Assembly (NCBI RefSeq): GCF_039541115.1
Contig: NZ_BAABFP010000008.1
Span: forward strand, 557,685 to 621,684
Direction of reading: 5' to 3'
From: Angustibacter luteus
GTDB lineage: Bacteria > Actinomycetota > Actinomycetes > Actinomycetales > Angustibacteraceae
Length of the DNA: 64,000 nt
The notes beneath the pieces are model-generated. The model searched no databases and was not told where the DNA came from. It saw only the letters and a program-made list of their open reading frames with translations. This document shows positions 24,877 to 39,151 of this stretch, in pieces. Position numbers and translations under genes: made by a program. Position 1 is the stretch's first letter. Every line of letters starts with the position of its first letter.

Positions 24877-25581
24877 GGACGGGACGTCGACCGGCACGTC
24901 GCCCTCGGCGTAGAGCTCCGCGACGATGCGCTCGTACCCGGCCTGCACGTGGGCCCGGATGAACTTCACGCTGGCCCCCTTCGAGTGCTTCTGGATGAGC
25001 TCGAGCAGGTGACGGTGGTCCGGCTCCCAGCTCTCGTGGTAGTCGGGGCGCAACGCCATCCGGGTGGTGAGGAAGCAGTGGATCTGCGAACGCAGCCCCT
25101 CCCACGCCCGGTAGAGCGGCTTGTTGTGGGCGGCGAGGTAGATGGCGTCGTGGAACCGGATGTCCCACTCGGCTGCCGCCGCCGGGGTGCGCATGGCCTT
25201 GGTAGCCCGGCTGAACTCCTTCAGCACGGCCTCCATGCGGGCGAAGTCCTCGTCGGTGGCGTTCCGGCAGGCGTACTCCACCGCCAGCTGCTCGAGGGCG
25301 CGGCGCAGGCTGTAGATGTGCTCGTGGTCCTCCTGGGACAGGGTGACCACCCGCGCACCGCGATGCCGCTCCAGGACGACGAGGCCCTCCTGCTCCAGGC
25401 GCACCAGCGCCTCACGCACCGGACCGCGGCTGACGCTCATGTTCAGCGCGAGCTCGTCCTCTCGCAGCCGCTCACCGGCGGGGAGCTCGCCCGAGACGAT
25501 GGCCCGACGAAGGTCATCCGTCACCTCGTCGGCCAGCACGCGTCGGCGAGCCGGGCCGAGGGCGGGAAGCGTCTGCGCCAT
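24835..25581 (-). CDS. GntR/FCD family transcriptional regulator
   Basis: 248 residues. Winged helix at about residues 15-75 (VTDDLRRAIVSGELPAGERL, SVSRGPVREALVRLEQEGLV) followed by an all-helical FCD ligand domain with the usual metal-binding Asp and His residues (FHDAIYLAAHN, HRHLLELI). Start ATG 25581 is placed 6 nt after AGGAG. Such regulators usually control the catabolic genes beside them. Here all adjacent candidates are fragments, so the regulator may be orphaned. Confidence 0.88.
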   Translation of the reverse strand: MAQTLPALGPARRRVLADEVTDDLRRAIVSGELPAGERLREDELALNMSVSRGPVREALVRLEQEGLVVLERHRGARVVTLSQEDHEHIYSLRRALEQLAVEYACRNATDEDFARMEAVLKEFSRATKAMRTPAAAAEWDIRFHDAIYLAAHNKPLYRAWEGLRSQIHCFLTTRMALRPDYHESWEPDHRHLLELIQKHSKGASVKFIRAHVQAGYERIVAELYAEGDVPVDVPSSAARKRPRAKVLS

Positions 25582-25682
25582 GGCCATCTCCTGTAGATTC
25601 CAGACTGTCAACTTGCTGCAAAGATACTGACTGGACGCCTGCGGCGCGCACTCGCCACACGTCCCCGGCGCAGCGTGCCTCC

Positions 25683-25850
25683 CGCGTTCACACCTCGGAG
25701 AGCCGACCCAACGGGATCCCCTTCACCATGCGCGCCAACAGCTCTGGGCCGTCCGGCCCGAGGGGTCGACCAAGATTCGAAACAGCGGCGTGCTCACCCG
25801 GCACGGCTGGATCGCGTTCACCCGGATGCCCGAGGACGCCCACTCCCCTG
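25683..25850 (-). pseudogene. SDR oxidoreductase fragment
   Basis: Minus strand reads EWASSGIRVNAIQPCRVSTP and LFRILVDP, the region after the catalytic YxxxK of short-chain dehydrogenases (usual form EWA..GIRVNAIxPG..xTP). A frame shift then leads to MVKGIPLGRLSEV and a stop, matching the family's IPLGRLGEP. Only about 55 codons with a frameshift and Cys in place of the conserved Gly: a decayed gene. Confidence 0.6.
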
Positions 25851-26036
25851 TCCAGCCTGCCGCCCGCCTACGTGGAGGTCGGCTCGGTCGAGACGTTCCG
25901 GGACGAGAACATCGCCTACGCGCAACGCCTCTGGCAGGCGGGAGGTGCCGCCGAGCTGCACGTGCTGTCCGGCGGGTTCCACGGGTTCTGCGTCCTCGCC
26001 GCCCTCCCCCCGCTCCCCCCACCTCCGGACTCGTGA
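25850..26036 (+). pseudogene. Alpha/beta hydrolase (HSL-type) C-terminal fragment
   Basis: The plus strand reads LPPAYVEVGSVETFRDENIA, YAQRLWQAGGAAELHVLSGG and FHGF, the C-terminal segment of fold-3 lipase/esterases that carries the catalytic Asp region (usually VGSxExFRDE) and His (GGFHGF). The rest of the enzyme is missing and the end runs into a G-rich tract at 26037-26055. Confidence 0.6.
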
Positions 26037-26060
26037 CGGGGGTGGGGGGGGCGGATCGCG

Positions 26061-28916
26061 TCAGGGCGTCTGCACGTACCCCTTCAGGTGCAGGGACACG
26101 GCGCGGATCGAGCCGGTGTCGGCCGCCGCGGCGTCGACCACCGACAGCGTCCACGTGCCGTCCGCCACCGCACCGACCAGCGACGACAGCGGCTCGGCCG
26201 GCTGGTACGACCCGGTGTAGGGCGGGTTGAACGGCGCCTGCTGGATGTTGGTCGTCGCCGTGTCGGTGAAGACGGTCTGGCAGAAGTTCGCCCCGCTGCC
26301 GCCCGCCCGGTCGAAGAGCACGACCTGCTGACCGTCGGGTGCGGTCAGCGTCCCGACCAGGTCACGGTCGTAGGTGTGGTCGAGCCCCACCGTCTCGGAC
26401 CCCTCGTCGTCCGAGCACTCCGTCCCGTCGATCGAGAACGTGAGGTCGCTGATCCGGCCGGTCGCCGCGGGCACCTGGAGCGGCACGCTGGCACCGACGT
26501 TGCTGGCGTCCGGGATCGGGACGGGCGGGCCCGCGTAGGAGATGTCGAGGACGTCGTCCGAGGGCTGCCCGGTCGGCAGGGACTGCTGCGAGACCTGCGG
26601 AGACAGCACTCCGACGAAGCTCACCCGGGCGCGCACGGCGATCGGCACGCCGGGCTCGTAGCCGGGCGCGAGCCGCACCGTGAACGGCGCCGGCGTCTTC
26701 GTCGCGCCGGCTGCGATCGCGCCCGCCGACCGCACCGACGGCGTGATGGTCACACCCGGCGTCGAGGTGGACAGCTGGACGCTGACGCTGGTGGCCCGAC
26801 CGTCACCCTCGTTGGTCAGCGGCACCGCCAGGGCACCGGTCTCGCCTGGCTCGAGGTAGGCGTCGCCGTCACCGGCTGGCGTGACCACAGGCTGGCCGGC
26901 CCGCACCAGGGGCTGGGCGGTCGCCCCGGTCCGGTTCAGCAGCCGGTTGGCCATCACGATCCCGTACCCGGTGTCGCGGTCCCAGCCGGGCTGCTCGATG
27001 TTGAGCGCCGTCCCGGTGATGGCGGCGCGCACCTCGTCCGGCCCGATGCCCGGGTTCCCACTGAGCACCAGGGCCGCGATGGCGGCCGCGTGCGGCGCCG
27101 AGGCCGACGTCCCGAAGAAGGGCGAGAAGTCCTCCACGGAGGTCTGCACGCCATCCGCCGCGGCGACGTCCGGCTTGCGGCGCAGCTCACCCCCGGTGGC
27201 GGTGAAGTTCCCCGGCGTGATGGCCGTGCCGTCCGGGTGGAAGAAGATCCGCCGGGGCCCGTCCGAGGTGAACGTCTCGGACTGCTGGGCTGAGGTGTAC
27301 CGCCCCGGGAACGGACCGGCGGGGTTCGGGACACCGGGCGCGATCTCGCGGGGGAAGGGGTCGTGCGCCGGGACGGCGGCGACGCTGTACGCGGCCGGCA
27401 CCGCCGAGTGCCCGCGGGTGACCCCCGGCGAGCTGTAGGCGGTCAGCCCGCTGCCGTCCTCGAAGCGTCCCTGGAACGGCGTCACCTGGAAGTAGCGGTC
27501 GTCGCCCTTGAACTTCACGACGGCCAGTCCGGCGGTTCCGCTCGGGAGGTAGAAGCCCTCGAAGGCCTGGTCGTCGCCGTTCTGAACGTCGTTGGAGAAG
27601 GCGAGCACGTTGCCCTCGTCGTCCACGGCGTACAGGTCGTAGTCGTTGCCGGAGTGGTCGAGCGGGTCGGCCCACTGCAGCAGCGTGGGCACCCCCGTCG
27701 AGTCCGGGCTGACCGGGTCGAGCACCTGGACGCCAGCCGCGGTCGGGTCGAAGTCGTGCGCGATCCCGGCGAACTTGCCCACGGTCTGGCCGGACGAGAC
27801 GTAGTCACCCTCGTAGTTGCCGGCCGTGTGGTCGTCGACGTTCTGCTCGTTGCCGGCGGAGCTGAAGTAGAGCGCGCCGTCGGCGGTGACGTCGAGGACG
27901 GCTTGGGCGATCGGGCCGTCCTGGAACGGGGACTCGGCGTAGTAGAGGACGTCGTCCACGATGACGTCGGCACCGGCCGCCCGCAGGGCCCGGATGTTCG
28001 CGGCGAACCCCTCGGCGGAGTCGACGGCCGTCGCGAACGCGAGGTCGGCGGTGGGCGCGAGGTCGTGCACGATCTCGAGCATCGCGGTGCCCTCGTCACC
28101 CTCGCCGGCCTGGCCGGGCAGCACCTGGGTGTCGGCGGGCAGGTCACCGGACGCGATCGACGCGTCGAGCGAGTCCACGCCGTCCGACAGCACCCCGATC
28201 GTGACGCCCGCGCCCGCGACGTGACGGGAGGCGCGCACCGCGTCGACCGCGTGGGTCACGTCCCCTTCGGTGGTGGTCGAACCGGCAGCCAGCGCACTCA
28301 TGCCGGTCTTGCTGGCCTTCGCGGTGCGCAGTGCGTCGGCCACGCGGGCGCGGCGCTGCTGGTCACGGACGTCCTTGGAGGCGGGAGCCGAGGGACGGTT
28401 CATCGACGCCGTCGTCCAGCCCATCGCCACCCTCACGTGGGAGACGCCCGGCAGCGCCGCCACCTGGGTGGCCGACGCGACCGGGATGTCAGCCTGCACC
28501 GTGCCCGCCTTCGGCCGGACGTCGTGCACCACCCCGCCCAGCGACGAGATGCCTTGCAGCAGAGCACTCTTCACGGTGCCCTCGACGGTGACGGCGGTGC
28601 GGCCCGTCTTGTCGACCCGCAGGCCCGGGTCGACCTTGGCCACGCCCGGCGCCACCGCCTTGCCGCGCCGGACCTGGGCCGCGGCGAGCAGTCGGCTGTC
28701 CACCTTCTGCTCCGTCGTCGTGCGGGCCAGCTTCTGCTTCGCCAGCGCGTCGATCTGCGCGACGGCGCGAGCGGGCAGGGTGGCCCCCGCCAGGCTCGTC
28801 GGCGTCGGCGGAGCGGCGCTGCCGCTGGACGGCGCGAACGCGGCGGCCGGGACGGCCAGCGCCGTGCCTGCCACGGCGGCGAGCAAGGTGGAGCGCACAC
28901 GGGACGGACGCAGCAT
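26061..28916 (-). CDS. Secreted subtilase-like protease with C-terminal P-domain
   Basis: 951 residues. Signal peptide (RSTLLAAVAGTALAVPAAAF). Peptidase S8-like core: Asp245 in GVLSDGVD, Asn356 in SSAGN, Ser604 in FGTSASAPHAAAIAALVL. At the usual HGTH position the sequence is DEGTAMLEIVHD (Glu275, His284), so the canonical His is replaced and a Glu or the later His may serve instead. Residues about 820-951 resemble a proprotein-convertase P-domain (LTFSIDGTECSDDEGSETVG, DLVGTLTAPDG). AAGGGGG precedes ATG 28916. Secreted; substrate unknown. Confidence 0.85.
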   Translation of the reverse strand: MLRPSRVRSTLLAAVAGTALAVPAAAFAPSSGSAAPPTPTSLAGATLPARAVAQIDALAKQKLARTTTEQKVDSRLLAAAQVRRGKAVAPGVAKVDPGLRVDKTGRTAVTVEGTVKSALLQGISSLGGVVHDVRPKAGTVQADIPVASATQVAALPGVSHVRVAMGWTTASMNRPSAPASKDVRDQQRRARVADALRTAKASKTGMSALAAGSTTTEGDVTHAVDAVRASRHVAGAGVTIGVLSDGVDSLDASIASGDLPADTQVLPGQAGEGDEGTAMLEIVHDLAPTADLAFATAVDSAEGFAANIRALRAAGADVIVDDVLYYAESPFQDGPIAQAVLDVTADGALYFSSAGNEQNVDDHTAGNYEGDYVSSGQTVGKFAGIAHDFDPTAAGVQVLDPVSPDSTGVPTLLQWADPLDHSGNDYDLYAVDDEGNVLAFSNDVQNGDDQAFEGFYLPSGTAGLAVVKFKGDDRYFQVTPFQGRFEDGSGLTAYSSPGVTRGHSAVPAAYSVAAVPAHDPFPREIAPGVPNPAGPFPGRYTSAQQSETFTSDGPRRIFFHPDGTAITPGNFTATGGELRRKPDVAAADGVQTSVEDFSPFFGTSASAPHAAAIAALVLSGNPGIGPDEVRAAITGTALNIEQPGWDRDTGYGIVMANRLLNRTGATAQPLVRAGQPVVTPAGDGDAYLEPGETGALAVPLTNEGDGRATSVSVQLSTSTPGVTITPSVRSAGAIAAGATKTPAPFTVRLAPGYEPGVPIAVRARVSFVGVLSPQVSQQSLPTGQPSDDVLDISYAGPPVPIPDASNVGASVPLQVPAATGRISDLTFSIDGTECSDDEGSETVGLDHTYDRDLVGTLTAPDGQQVVLFDRAGGSGANFCQTVFTDTATTNIQQAPFNPPYTGSYQPAEPLSSLVGAVADGTWTLSVVDAAAADTGSIRAVSLHLKGYVQTP

Positions 28917-29043
28917 TGGGGCCCCCTTCTGCTGGGCCCCGCGCACGGTCCTGCCTTCGAGCCGGCCGCACCCCGGAGCCGCTGAAGTCGCGACCGTACC
29001 GCTTGATCATGAAATGCCACAACAGTCCCGGACGTCCGGATCG

Positions 29044-29961
29044 TCAGGAGACCAACGACCGGGCCCGGCCGAGCAGGCCCCTCGCCGCCGTCGCCACCCG
29101 GGGCCGGCCGGCTCGGTGCAGGACCTCCGCGCGCACCTGGTGCTCGATCTCCCGGTTGATCGCTGGAAGGCTTGCCGCGCAGAGACTTCCCCCGGTGGGC
29201 AGGTCGTCCACGTCGTAACCGAGGAACGCGCAGTCCGCCGCCGCGAGGTCCCGCATCCGGCTCAGCGTGCGCGGACGCAGCATGGCCGGGTCCACGCTCG
29301 CCACGGACTCGTTGTCGCGGCCGACCGGGTGCAGCCCCACCCCCAGCTCGGCCAGCCGCGCGGACAGCCAGCCCACCGTGTCCGGCAGCCGCTCCGCGCG
29401 CCCTACGTGGTCGAAGCGCCGCAGGTCACCGCGCAGCAGGTCGCGCTGGGCGGTCAGGTGCCCGTCACGTCGCTCGATGCCGGGGTTCTCGTAGAGGTGG
29501 TCCACCAGCCGGTCCAGGTCCGCGAGCACCTGATCCAGCTCCGTGAACTGCACCAGGGCGTCGTCCGGCAGTCCGATCCGGGTCCGGTAGTACGGCGCCC
29601 GCACCAGGTACTTGCTGGACCACGTGCTCAGCAGCCGGGCCACCGGGTGCCGGACGACCGTGAAGACCGTGCCCAGCCCCTCGCGCATCAACCGGTCGTA
29701 GGCCGGGTCGGCGAGCCCGTCGACGGTCGGCCGGCCCCCGGCCGCCCCGTCCCAGATCGTCTGGCTGACGAGCGACTCCTCCCCGGTCGAGTACAGGAAG
29801 CGCCCCGGAAAGGGGATACCGGCGCTGCGGGTCAGCGCGATGTTCAGCGACGTGCCAGCCGCCTTCGGCACCGAGATGAACAGCAGCCGCCACTGCGGGT
29901 GCAGGAACGCCAGACCGTTGTAGTCGCGCACCCAGGTGCTGAACTCCGCTGACTCGCTCAC
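29044..29961 (-). CDS. Sulfotransferase family protein
   Basis: 305 residues from GTG 29961. The PAPS-binding elements are seen: FISVPKAAGTSLNIAL (5'-phosphosulfate loop, about residue 30) and TVVRHPVARLLSTW (3'-phosphate motif, about residue 105), as in carbohydrate sulfotransferases (Sulfotransfer_2 type). Last gene of the galactan operon, overlapping the upstream gene by GTGA. Probably adds sulfate to the polysaccharide or an attached group; the acceptor is inferred only from context. Confidence 0.82.
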   Translation of the reverse strand: MSESAEFSTWVRDYNGLAFLHPQWRLLFISVPKAAGTSLNIALTRSAGIPFPGRFLYSTGEESLVSQTIWDGAAGGRPTVDGLADPAYDRLMREGLGTVFTVVRHPVARLLSTWSSKYLVRAPYYRTRIGLPDDALVQFTELDQVLADLDRLVDHLYENPGIERRDGHLTAQRDLLRGDLRRFDHVGRAERLPDTVGWLSARLAELGVGLHPVGRDNESVASVDPAMLRPRTLSRMRDLAAADCAFLGYDVDDLPTGGSLCAASLPAINREIEHQVRAEVLHRAGRPRVATAARGLLGRARSLVS

Positions 29962-31934
29962 AGCTGTGCTCCTCTCGGGTCGATCGCGCCGCACGCGGTC
30001 ACTTCGTAGAGCGTCAGGCGTCCCCCGCGGTCCACCGCCCGTAGGCCGGCGCGGCCGGCGAGGTCGACCATCCCGGCGTACTTGGCCTGACGTCGGTCAC
30101 GGGTCCAGAAGGAGCTCTCACCGCCGACCACCCACCGCACCCCCAAGCGGTCCAGCGCGGGGCAGACCCGGGGATCCTGGGCGACCTGGTCGAGGTGACC
30201 GGCGACCAGCTCGCGATCGGTGTCCCAGCCGCTCACCAGGTGCGGGAACAGGCTGCGTCGATCAGCCAGGGCATAGGACAGGGCGGTCCCGTTCCACGGA
30301 CTTCCAGCCACCACGGCCCCCGGCGGCACCTCGTTCGCGAGGCGTTGCAGGAGAGCGCGTTCGCCGGGCCCGAGGTAGGCCGTTCCGGAGTAGCTCAGCC
30401 GGATCCTGGTGGTGTGGTCCCGCCAGGACAGGCCGCCGGAGCCCACCACCACGATGGTCAGCACCACCGCCACGGGCAGGACCGCCGCCGCCGGGCGCGC
30501 CACGCCGGTCACCTGCGGGAGGCGACGGGTCAGCGCGTCCGCCGCGGACAGCACCCCCGCGGCGGCGAGCGCGACCCCGGTCACCGGAGCGAGCGCGGCG
30601 AGCCGGAAGGAGTCGTTGTACCAGAGCCCGGTCAACGCCTGGGACAGTCGGCTGTCACTGCCGGCCGCGAGCACGAACAGCAGCGCACCCGCGACGTGTG
30701 ACACGACGATCCACCGCGTGCGCGGCTCCCGCCACGCGACGACGGCCCCCACCACGACCGTCGCACTCAGCACCCAGGCGGCCGGCCCGCCGAGCTGGGC
30801 GTTGAGCAGCACCTCACCAGCCGCCTGCGCCACCGACTCGCGGGCTCGCCAGTCGTGCTGGCTCACGGCGCGCACCAGTGGCGAGCTGGCGACGATCGTC
30901 GCGGCCAGGGCGGCGGCGGCCAGGACCCCCAGCAGGACGACCGCCGTCCGGCGCGGCCGGCGCACCCAGGCGGTCCGCACGCCGGGGGCAGCGGCGAGGG
31001 CCACCATCGGCAGCGCGAGGACACCGAACGCGAACAACCCACCCGGGTGGACGAGCGCCAGTCCGGGCAGCGCACCCAGGAGCACCAGTCCCTCGCGCCA
31101 GCCTCGCCCCTCGACGGAGCGCACCAGCAGCGCCAGCAGGCCGGGGAGAAGGCTGACGGCCATCGCGTTCGGCCACAGCACACCGAACGACAGCAGCAGG
31201 TAGGGCGCTGCGGTGAAGCCGGCGCTCAGCACCCCCGCGACGGCCGCCGCCAGCCGCCACCGCCGGCCGAGGGTGACGTGAGCCAGGGCGGCGCACCCGA
31301 GCGGCCAGGCCAACGCCGCGACGGTCATCGCCGTGAGGTTGGCCGCGCCGACGACGTCCACGACGGTCGACGTTCCGGGGCGCTTCGCGACGAGGGCGAC
31401 GAGGTCGTGCCAGGCGCCCGGGTAGAAGCCCGGTTGACCGCTCCCTCGACCCGCCGCTGCCAGGTGCAGGCTGGAGCCGTCCTGGTGGTCGAGCACCCAG
31501 CGCACGGCGTTCAGGTGGAACACGGCGTCGTACGTCTGGGACAGCGCCCCGGGGCGGCCGATCCCGCGCCCGAGTGTCGCCAGCACCAGCACGGCTCCGG
31601 CGGCGACACCGAGTGCGGTGCCGAGGGTCGGCGGCGGGTCGAGCGGCTCGCGCGTGGACGCCGGCAGGCGGCGGACGAGCAGCGCGAGGGCAACGGCCAC
31701 GCCGATCGAGACGGCGACCGTCGGCCACCCCCAGGCCAGGCCGACGCCGCCCGCCAGGACGGCCGCCACCGACAGCACGGACGCGGACACGGCGGGGGCC
31801 GCACCGGCCGCGAGGACGCCGCGCAGTCCGGCGGCCCGGACCACCAGCACCCCGGGGACGAGCAGCAGCGCGGCGGCGGCGAGCAGGGTAGGCACGGCGT
31901 CCCACCAGCTGCCCAGCACACCACCGCCGCTCAC
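29958..31934 (-). CDS. Large polytopic membrane protein (DUF6541-like)
   Basis: 658 residues with about 12-13 membrane helices, then a C-terminal soluble domain. The early extracytoplasmic segment has [20 protein letters not shown] and [13 protein letters not shown], matching DUF6541-type proteins that resemble GT-C glycosyltransferases. The C-terminal part ([31 protein letters not shown]) is also typical. Starts at GTG 31934, overlapping wzt stop. Likely transfers sugars from a lipid donor outside the membrane; inferred from topology and operon. Confidence 0.75.
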   Translation of the reverse strand: MSGGGVLGSWWDAVPTLLAAAALLLVPGVLVVRAAGLRGVLAAGAAPAVSASVLSVAAVLAGGVGLAWGWPTVAVSIGVAVALALLVRRLPASTREPLDPPPTLGTALGVAAGAVLVLATLGRGIGRPGALSQTYDAVFHLNAVRWVLDHQDGSSLHLAAAGRGSGQPGFYPGAWHDLVALVAKRPGTSTVVDVVGAANLTAMTVAALAWPLGCAALAHVTLGRRWRLAAAVAGVLSAGFTAAPYLLLSFGVLWPNAMAVSLLPGLLALLVRSVEGRGWREGLVLLGALPGLALVHPGGLFAFGVLALPMVALAAAPGVRTAWVRRPRRTAVVLLGVLAAAALAATIVASSPLVRAVSQHDWRARESVAQAAGEVLLNAQLGGPAAWVLSATVVVGAVVAWREPRTRWIVVSHVAGALLFVLAAGSDSRLSQALTGLWYNDSFRLAALAPVTGVALAAAGVLSAADALTRRLPQVTGVARPAAAVLPVAVVLTIVVVGSGGLSWRDHTTRIRLSYSGTAYLGPGERALLQRLANEVPPGAVVAGSPWNGTALSYALADRRSLFPHLVSGWDTDRELVAGHLDQVAQDPRVCPALDRLGVRWVVGGESSFWTRDRRQAKYAGMVDLAGRAGLRAVDRGGRLTLYEVTACGAIDPRGAQL

Positions 31935-32659
31935 GCCCGGGCCCGCAACGAGCTCACCGCGTGCGCGACCGAGCCCTGCGCCACGACGCGGCCGTGGTCC
32001 AGCACGACGCCTCGATCGCACACCTGGTCCAGCAACGACAGGTCGTGGCTCACCACCACCAGGGTGCGGCCCTCCTGACGCATCCGGGCGACTCGGTCCA
32101 GGCACTTGCGGCGGAAGGGCTCGTCCCCCACGGCCAGGATCTCGTCCACCAGGAAGAGGTCGGGGTCCGTGTGCACCGCCACGGCGAAGGCCAGTCTCAG
32201 GAACATCCCGGACGAGTAGAAGCGGACCTGCGTGTCGAGGAACTCCTCGAGCTCGCTGAAGTCGACGATGGCGTCGAACCGTTGCCGCACCTGGGACGGC
32301 GACATGCCCAGGATCGCGCCGTTCAGGGCGATGTTCTCGCGGCCGGTGAGGTCGCGGTGCAGGCCCGCGCCGACCTCGATCAGGCCCGCGACGCGCCCGC
32401 GCACCAGCACCCGTCCCGCATCCGGGACCAGCACGCCCGCGACCAGCTTGAGCAGCGTGGACTTGCCGGAACCGTTGTGTCCCACCAGAGCCAGCGACTC
32501 GCCCTCGCGGACGTGCAGGTCGACGTGGTCGACGGCGCGGAAGCGGTGGTTCAGCTTGCGCCGCTGCGCCGACCAGACGGCGGACTCCTTCAACGAGCGG
32601 GTGTGCCGGCGGGTGAAGGACTTCTGCACCCCCTCCAGCACGACGCGCGGTTGGCTCAC
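31931..32659 (-). CDS. wzt: Polysaccharide ABC exporter ATPase (Wzt/RfbE type)
   Basis: 242 residues from GTG 32659. Walker [13 protein letters not shown], signature [14 protein letters not shown], Walker [14 protein letters not shown] and the conserved [18 protein letters not shown] are those of O-antigen/teichoic acid/galactan exporter ATPases. No C-terminal carbohydrate-binding extension, as in the mycobacterial galactan exporter. Overlaps the permease gene by GTGA. Energises export of the lipid-linked galactan. Confidence 0.9.
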   Translation of the reverse strand: MSQPRVVLEGVQKSFTRRHTRSLKESAVWSAQRRKLNHRFRAVDHVDLHVREGESLALVGHNGSGKSTLLKLVAGVLVPDAGRVLVRGRVAGLIEVGAGLHRDLTGRENIALNGAILGMSPSQVRQRFDAIVDFSELEEFLDTQVRFYSSGMFLRLAFAVAVHTDPDLFLVDEILAVGDEPFRRKCLDRVARMRQEGRTLVVVSHDLSLLDQVCDRGVVLDHGRVVAQGSVAHAVSSLRARA

Positions 32660-33518
32660 AGCTGCTCCCCGAACCGCGGCGACAGGCGGGCGAAGGTCCA
32701 CTGCCCCACACACAGCACGGCGACGACGACGACCGTGGCGGCAGCCAGGTGGGCGGCGTCCGGACCGGTGCCACGTACCCCCGCGGCGCCCTCCCAGAAG
32801 GCCCGGTGCATCAGCTGCACGGCAACGGTGAGCGGGTTCGACAGGTAGGCGCTCAGCAGCGGGCCCTCGCCGAGCAGGCGGACCACCCGTTCCGTCGCGT
32901 AGAGCACGGGGGAGGTCCAGACCACCACGCTGAGTACCAGGTCGACGAGGTTCTCCACGTCACGGAAGAACACGTTCAGTGCGGAGAGAACCAGCCCCAG
33001 CCCGAGTCCGAAACCCGCCACCAGGAGTACTGCGCCCACGGCGCTGAGCACCCCGGCGGCGTCCGGTCGCCAGCCCGCGACGAGCGCACCGGCGGTCAGC
33101 ACCAGCAGCTGCGGCAGCAGGTGGACCCCGGCGACGCACAGGCTCGACACCGGGAAGAGCTCCCGTGGCAGGTACACCTTGCGCACCAGGTCGGCGTTGG
33201 CCACGACCGAGCGCGTCGCGTTGCCCACCACCTCGCTGAACGCGTTCACCGCTACCAGGCCGGCGAACAGGTACACCGCGTAGTGGGGCACGCGAGATCC
33301 CTGCCCGAGCACCACCCCGAGCCCGAAGTAGTAGACGGCCAGCTGGACCGCCGGCTTGACGTAGCTCCACGCCAACCCGAGGACGGACCCGCGGTACCGG
33401 ACGCGAAGCTCCTTGCGCACCAGCAGCACCGCGAGATCGCGCCGCCGGACGACGTCGAGCAGGCCCGCGCCGCGGCCGGGCGGCCGCAGGACGTCGAAGT
33501 CCGGTCGGGACAGCACGC

Positions 33519-33522
<4 letters not shown>
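32656..33522 (-). CDS. wzm: Polysaccharide ABC exporter permease (Wzm/RfbD type)
   Basis: 288 residues from GTG 33522, with six predicted helices. [21 protein letters not shown] is the N-terminal signature of the ABC-2 polysaccharide permeases, and [20 protein letters not shown] is the conserved coupling region. Forms the exporter with the adjacent ATPase. Sits directly after the galactofuranosyltransferase gene, consistent with galactan as the substrate. Confidence 0.9.
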
Positions 33523-37578
<4,056 letters not shown>

Positions 37579-37732
37579 GGCTGTGACGCTACGAGCGCCC
37601 GACATCCCGCAGGTGAACGCGACGCGTCGAGGGCCTGTCCCGCAACCGGACGCTCAGCGGCGGCGGCGCGCTGCTCATCCGACGGCCGTCGTCCGTTCAC
37701 GTGCGGGTCCGAGAGACGCCACCGTCGCGACC

Positions 37733-37738
37733 TAGCGT
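37733..37738 (+). promoter_or_regulatory. Leaderless -10 of glfT1-like gene
   Basis: TAGCGT exactly 7 nt upstream of GTG 37746, the same geometry as selD. Confidence 0.5.
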
Positions 37739-37745
37739 CTGCGAC

Positions 37746-38735
37746 GTGCGGACTCATCGAGTACCGATCGACCTGACCGTCGCCGACCGGACGGTGGCCT
37801 GCGTGGTGGTCACCATGAACCGGCCTGACCTGCTGTCCCGCTGCCTGCACGCGGTCGCCTCCCAGATCCGCCGCCCGGACCTGCTCGTCGTGGTCGACAA
37901 CGGCGACGACCCGGTGGCCGAGGCGATGCTCGCGGCCAGCCCGTTGCGCACCGTGTACCTGCCGTCCCGGCGCAACCTCGGCGGCGCCGGCGGCTACGCC
38001 CACGGGGTCCTGACCGCGGTGGCGCTCGGCGCGGACTGGGTCTGGCTCGCCGACGACGACGGCTACCCGGCCGACGAGTGGACGTTGTCGCGGCTGCTGG
38101 TCTGCGCCGCCGAGAACGAGCTGGACGTCGTCTCGCCGCTGGTGCTGGACGAGGACGACCCGACCCGGCTGGCCTTCCCCCTGCGCCGCGGGCTGACCTG
38201 GCTGACCCGGCGCGAGCAGGTCACCGCGCGGACCCTGGTGCGCGGGACCGCCAACCTGTTCAACGGCACGCTGATGTCGGCGCACGCGGTGCACGCCGTG
38301 GGGGTGCCGGACCCGCGGCTGTTCGTGCGCGGCGACGAGGTCGAGATGCACCGGCGCGTTCGCCGTTCGGGGATCGGCTTCGGCACGTGCGTGGCCGCGG
38401 CGTACCTGCACCCGCAAGGGCGCGACGACTGGCAGCCGATCCTGGCCGGTCACCTGCAGGTGCTCGTCCCCCGGGACCCCTCGCGGCGCGAGACGACCTT
38501 CCGCAACCTCGGCTTCCTGACCGCCCAGCGGGGCCTGCGCTGGCGGCGGCTGCCGGACTCCGCGCGCTACGCGTGGTGGTACCTCGTGCACGAACGGGAC
38601 GTCGGGGGTTGGCGTGAGTGGTCCAGGTTGTCCGCGCAGGGTCGCAGCGAGCGGTTCCCCGCGGTACCGCACGACCCACGCACCGACGCGGTCGCCGAAC
38701 CGGTCGCGGAGCACGTGCCGGAGCCCGTCCCGTAG
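37746..38735 (+). CDS. glfT1: GlfT1-like galactofuranosyltransferase
   Basis: 329 residues from GTG 37746. ACVVVTMNRPDLLSRCL, NLGGAGGYAHGVLTA, WVWLADDDGYP (DxD), TANLFNGTLMSA and FVRGDEVEMHRRVR match the initiating galactofuranosyltransferase that adds the first Galf units to the rhamnosyl-GlcNAc lipid primer. Divergent from the galactan operon, completing the Glf/GlfT1/GlfT2/Wzm/Wzt set. The C-terminal tail of Val/Pro/Glu repeats is probably unstructured. Confidence 0.85.
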   Translation: MRTHRVPIDLTVADRTVACVVVTMNRPDLLSRCLHAVASQIRRPDLLVVVDNGDDPVAEAMLAASPLRTVYLPSRRNLGGAGGYAHGVLTAVALGADWVWLADDDGYPADEWTLSRLLVCAAENELDVVSPLVLDEDDPTRLAFPLRRGLTWLTRREQVTARTLVRGTANLFNGTLMSAHAVHAVGVPDPRLFVRGDEVEMHRRVRRSGIGFGTCVAAAYLHPQGRDDWQPILAGHLQVLVPRDPSRRETTFRNLGFLTAQRGLRWRRLPDSARYAWWYLVHERDVGGWREWSRLSAQGRSERFPAVPHDPRTDAVAEPVAEHVPEPVP

Positions 38736-38805
38736 CACGATGCGGCCGATCGTCCCCGCATGGGCGACAATCGTCGGACCAGCCGACGAAGGACGACCAG
38801 CCCTG

Positions 38806-39105
38806 ATGAGTGACCGACAGATCCTCGAGCACGAACCTGCCGTGGTGCGCACCCGGCAGCTGCGCGACCTCGTCATCGTGTACGTGCTGGTCACTGCCCT
38901 CGTGTTCGTGCTCGCGTTCGGTCTCGCCGTGCTGCGCTGGGTCTTCGACTGGGGTCAGCCGCGGCAGGACTGGTCCGTGGGCGGCTGCCTCGCCTTCGCG
39001 GGCGAGGTCGCGCTCGTCGTCCCGCCGGTGCTGCTCGTCCTGGCGCTCGCCGGCGCTGCGCTGGTGCGGCTGCGCCGGAAGGTGCGCGGGCGCTCGTCCG
39101 ACTGA
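38806..39105 (+). CDS. Small two-TM membrane protein
   Basis: 99 residues. Soluble N-terminus (MSDRQILEHEPAVVRTRQLR), then two hydrophobic helices (about 22-45 and 58-84) and a basic end RLRRKVRGRSSD. No family recognised. ATG 38806 preceded by GAAGGACGACC with a plausible purine-rich site. Likely inner-membrane, both termini cytosolic. Confidence 0.65.
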   Translation: MSDRQILEHEPAVVRTRQLRDLVIVYVLVTALVFVLAFGLAVLRWVFDWGQPRQDWSVGGCLAFAGEVALVVPPVLLVLALAGAALVRLRRKVRGRSSD

Positions 39106-39151
39106 CGCCCCTCGCTCCACGGCGAGGATTCCGCGCCCCGCGCCACAAACT

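Noticed and set aside
26037..26055. G-rich tract as a quadruplex element
   Set aside because: Short run at the decayed hydrolase/protease boundary; nothing else supports a function.
30855..32078. 407-residue plus-strand frame
   Set aside because: Antisense to the well-supported polytopic membrane gene; rich in Arg, Gln and His without domain features.
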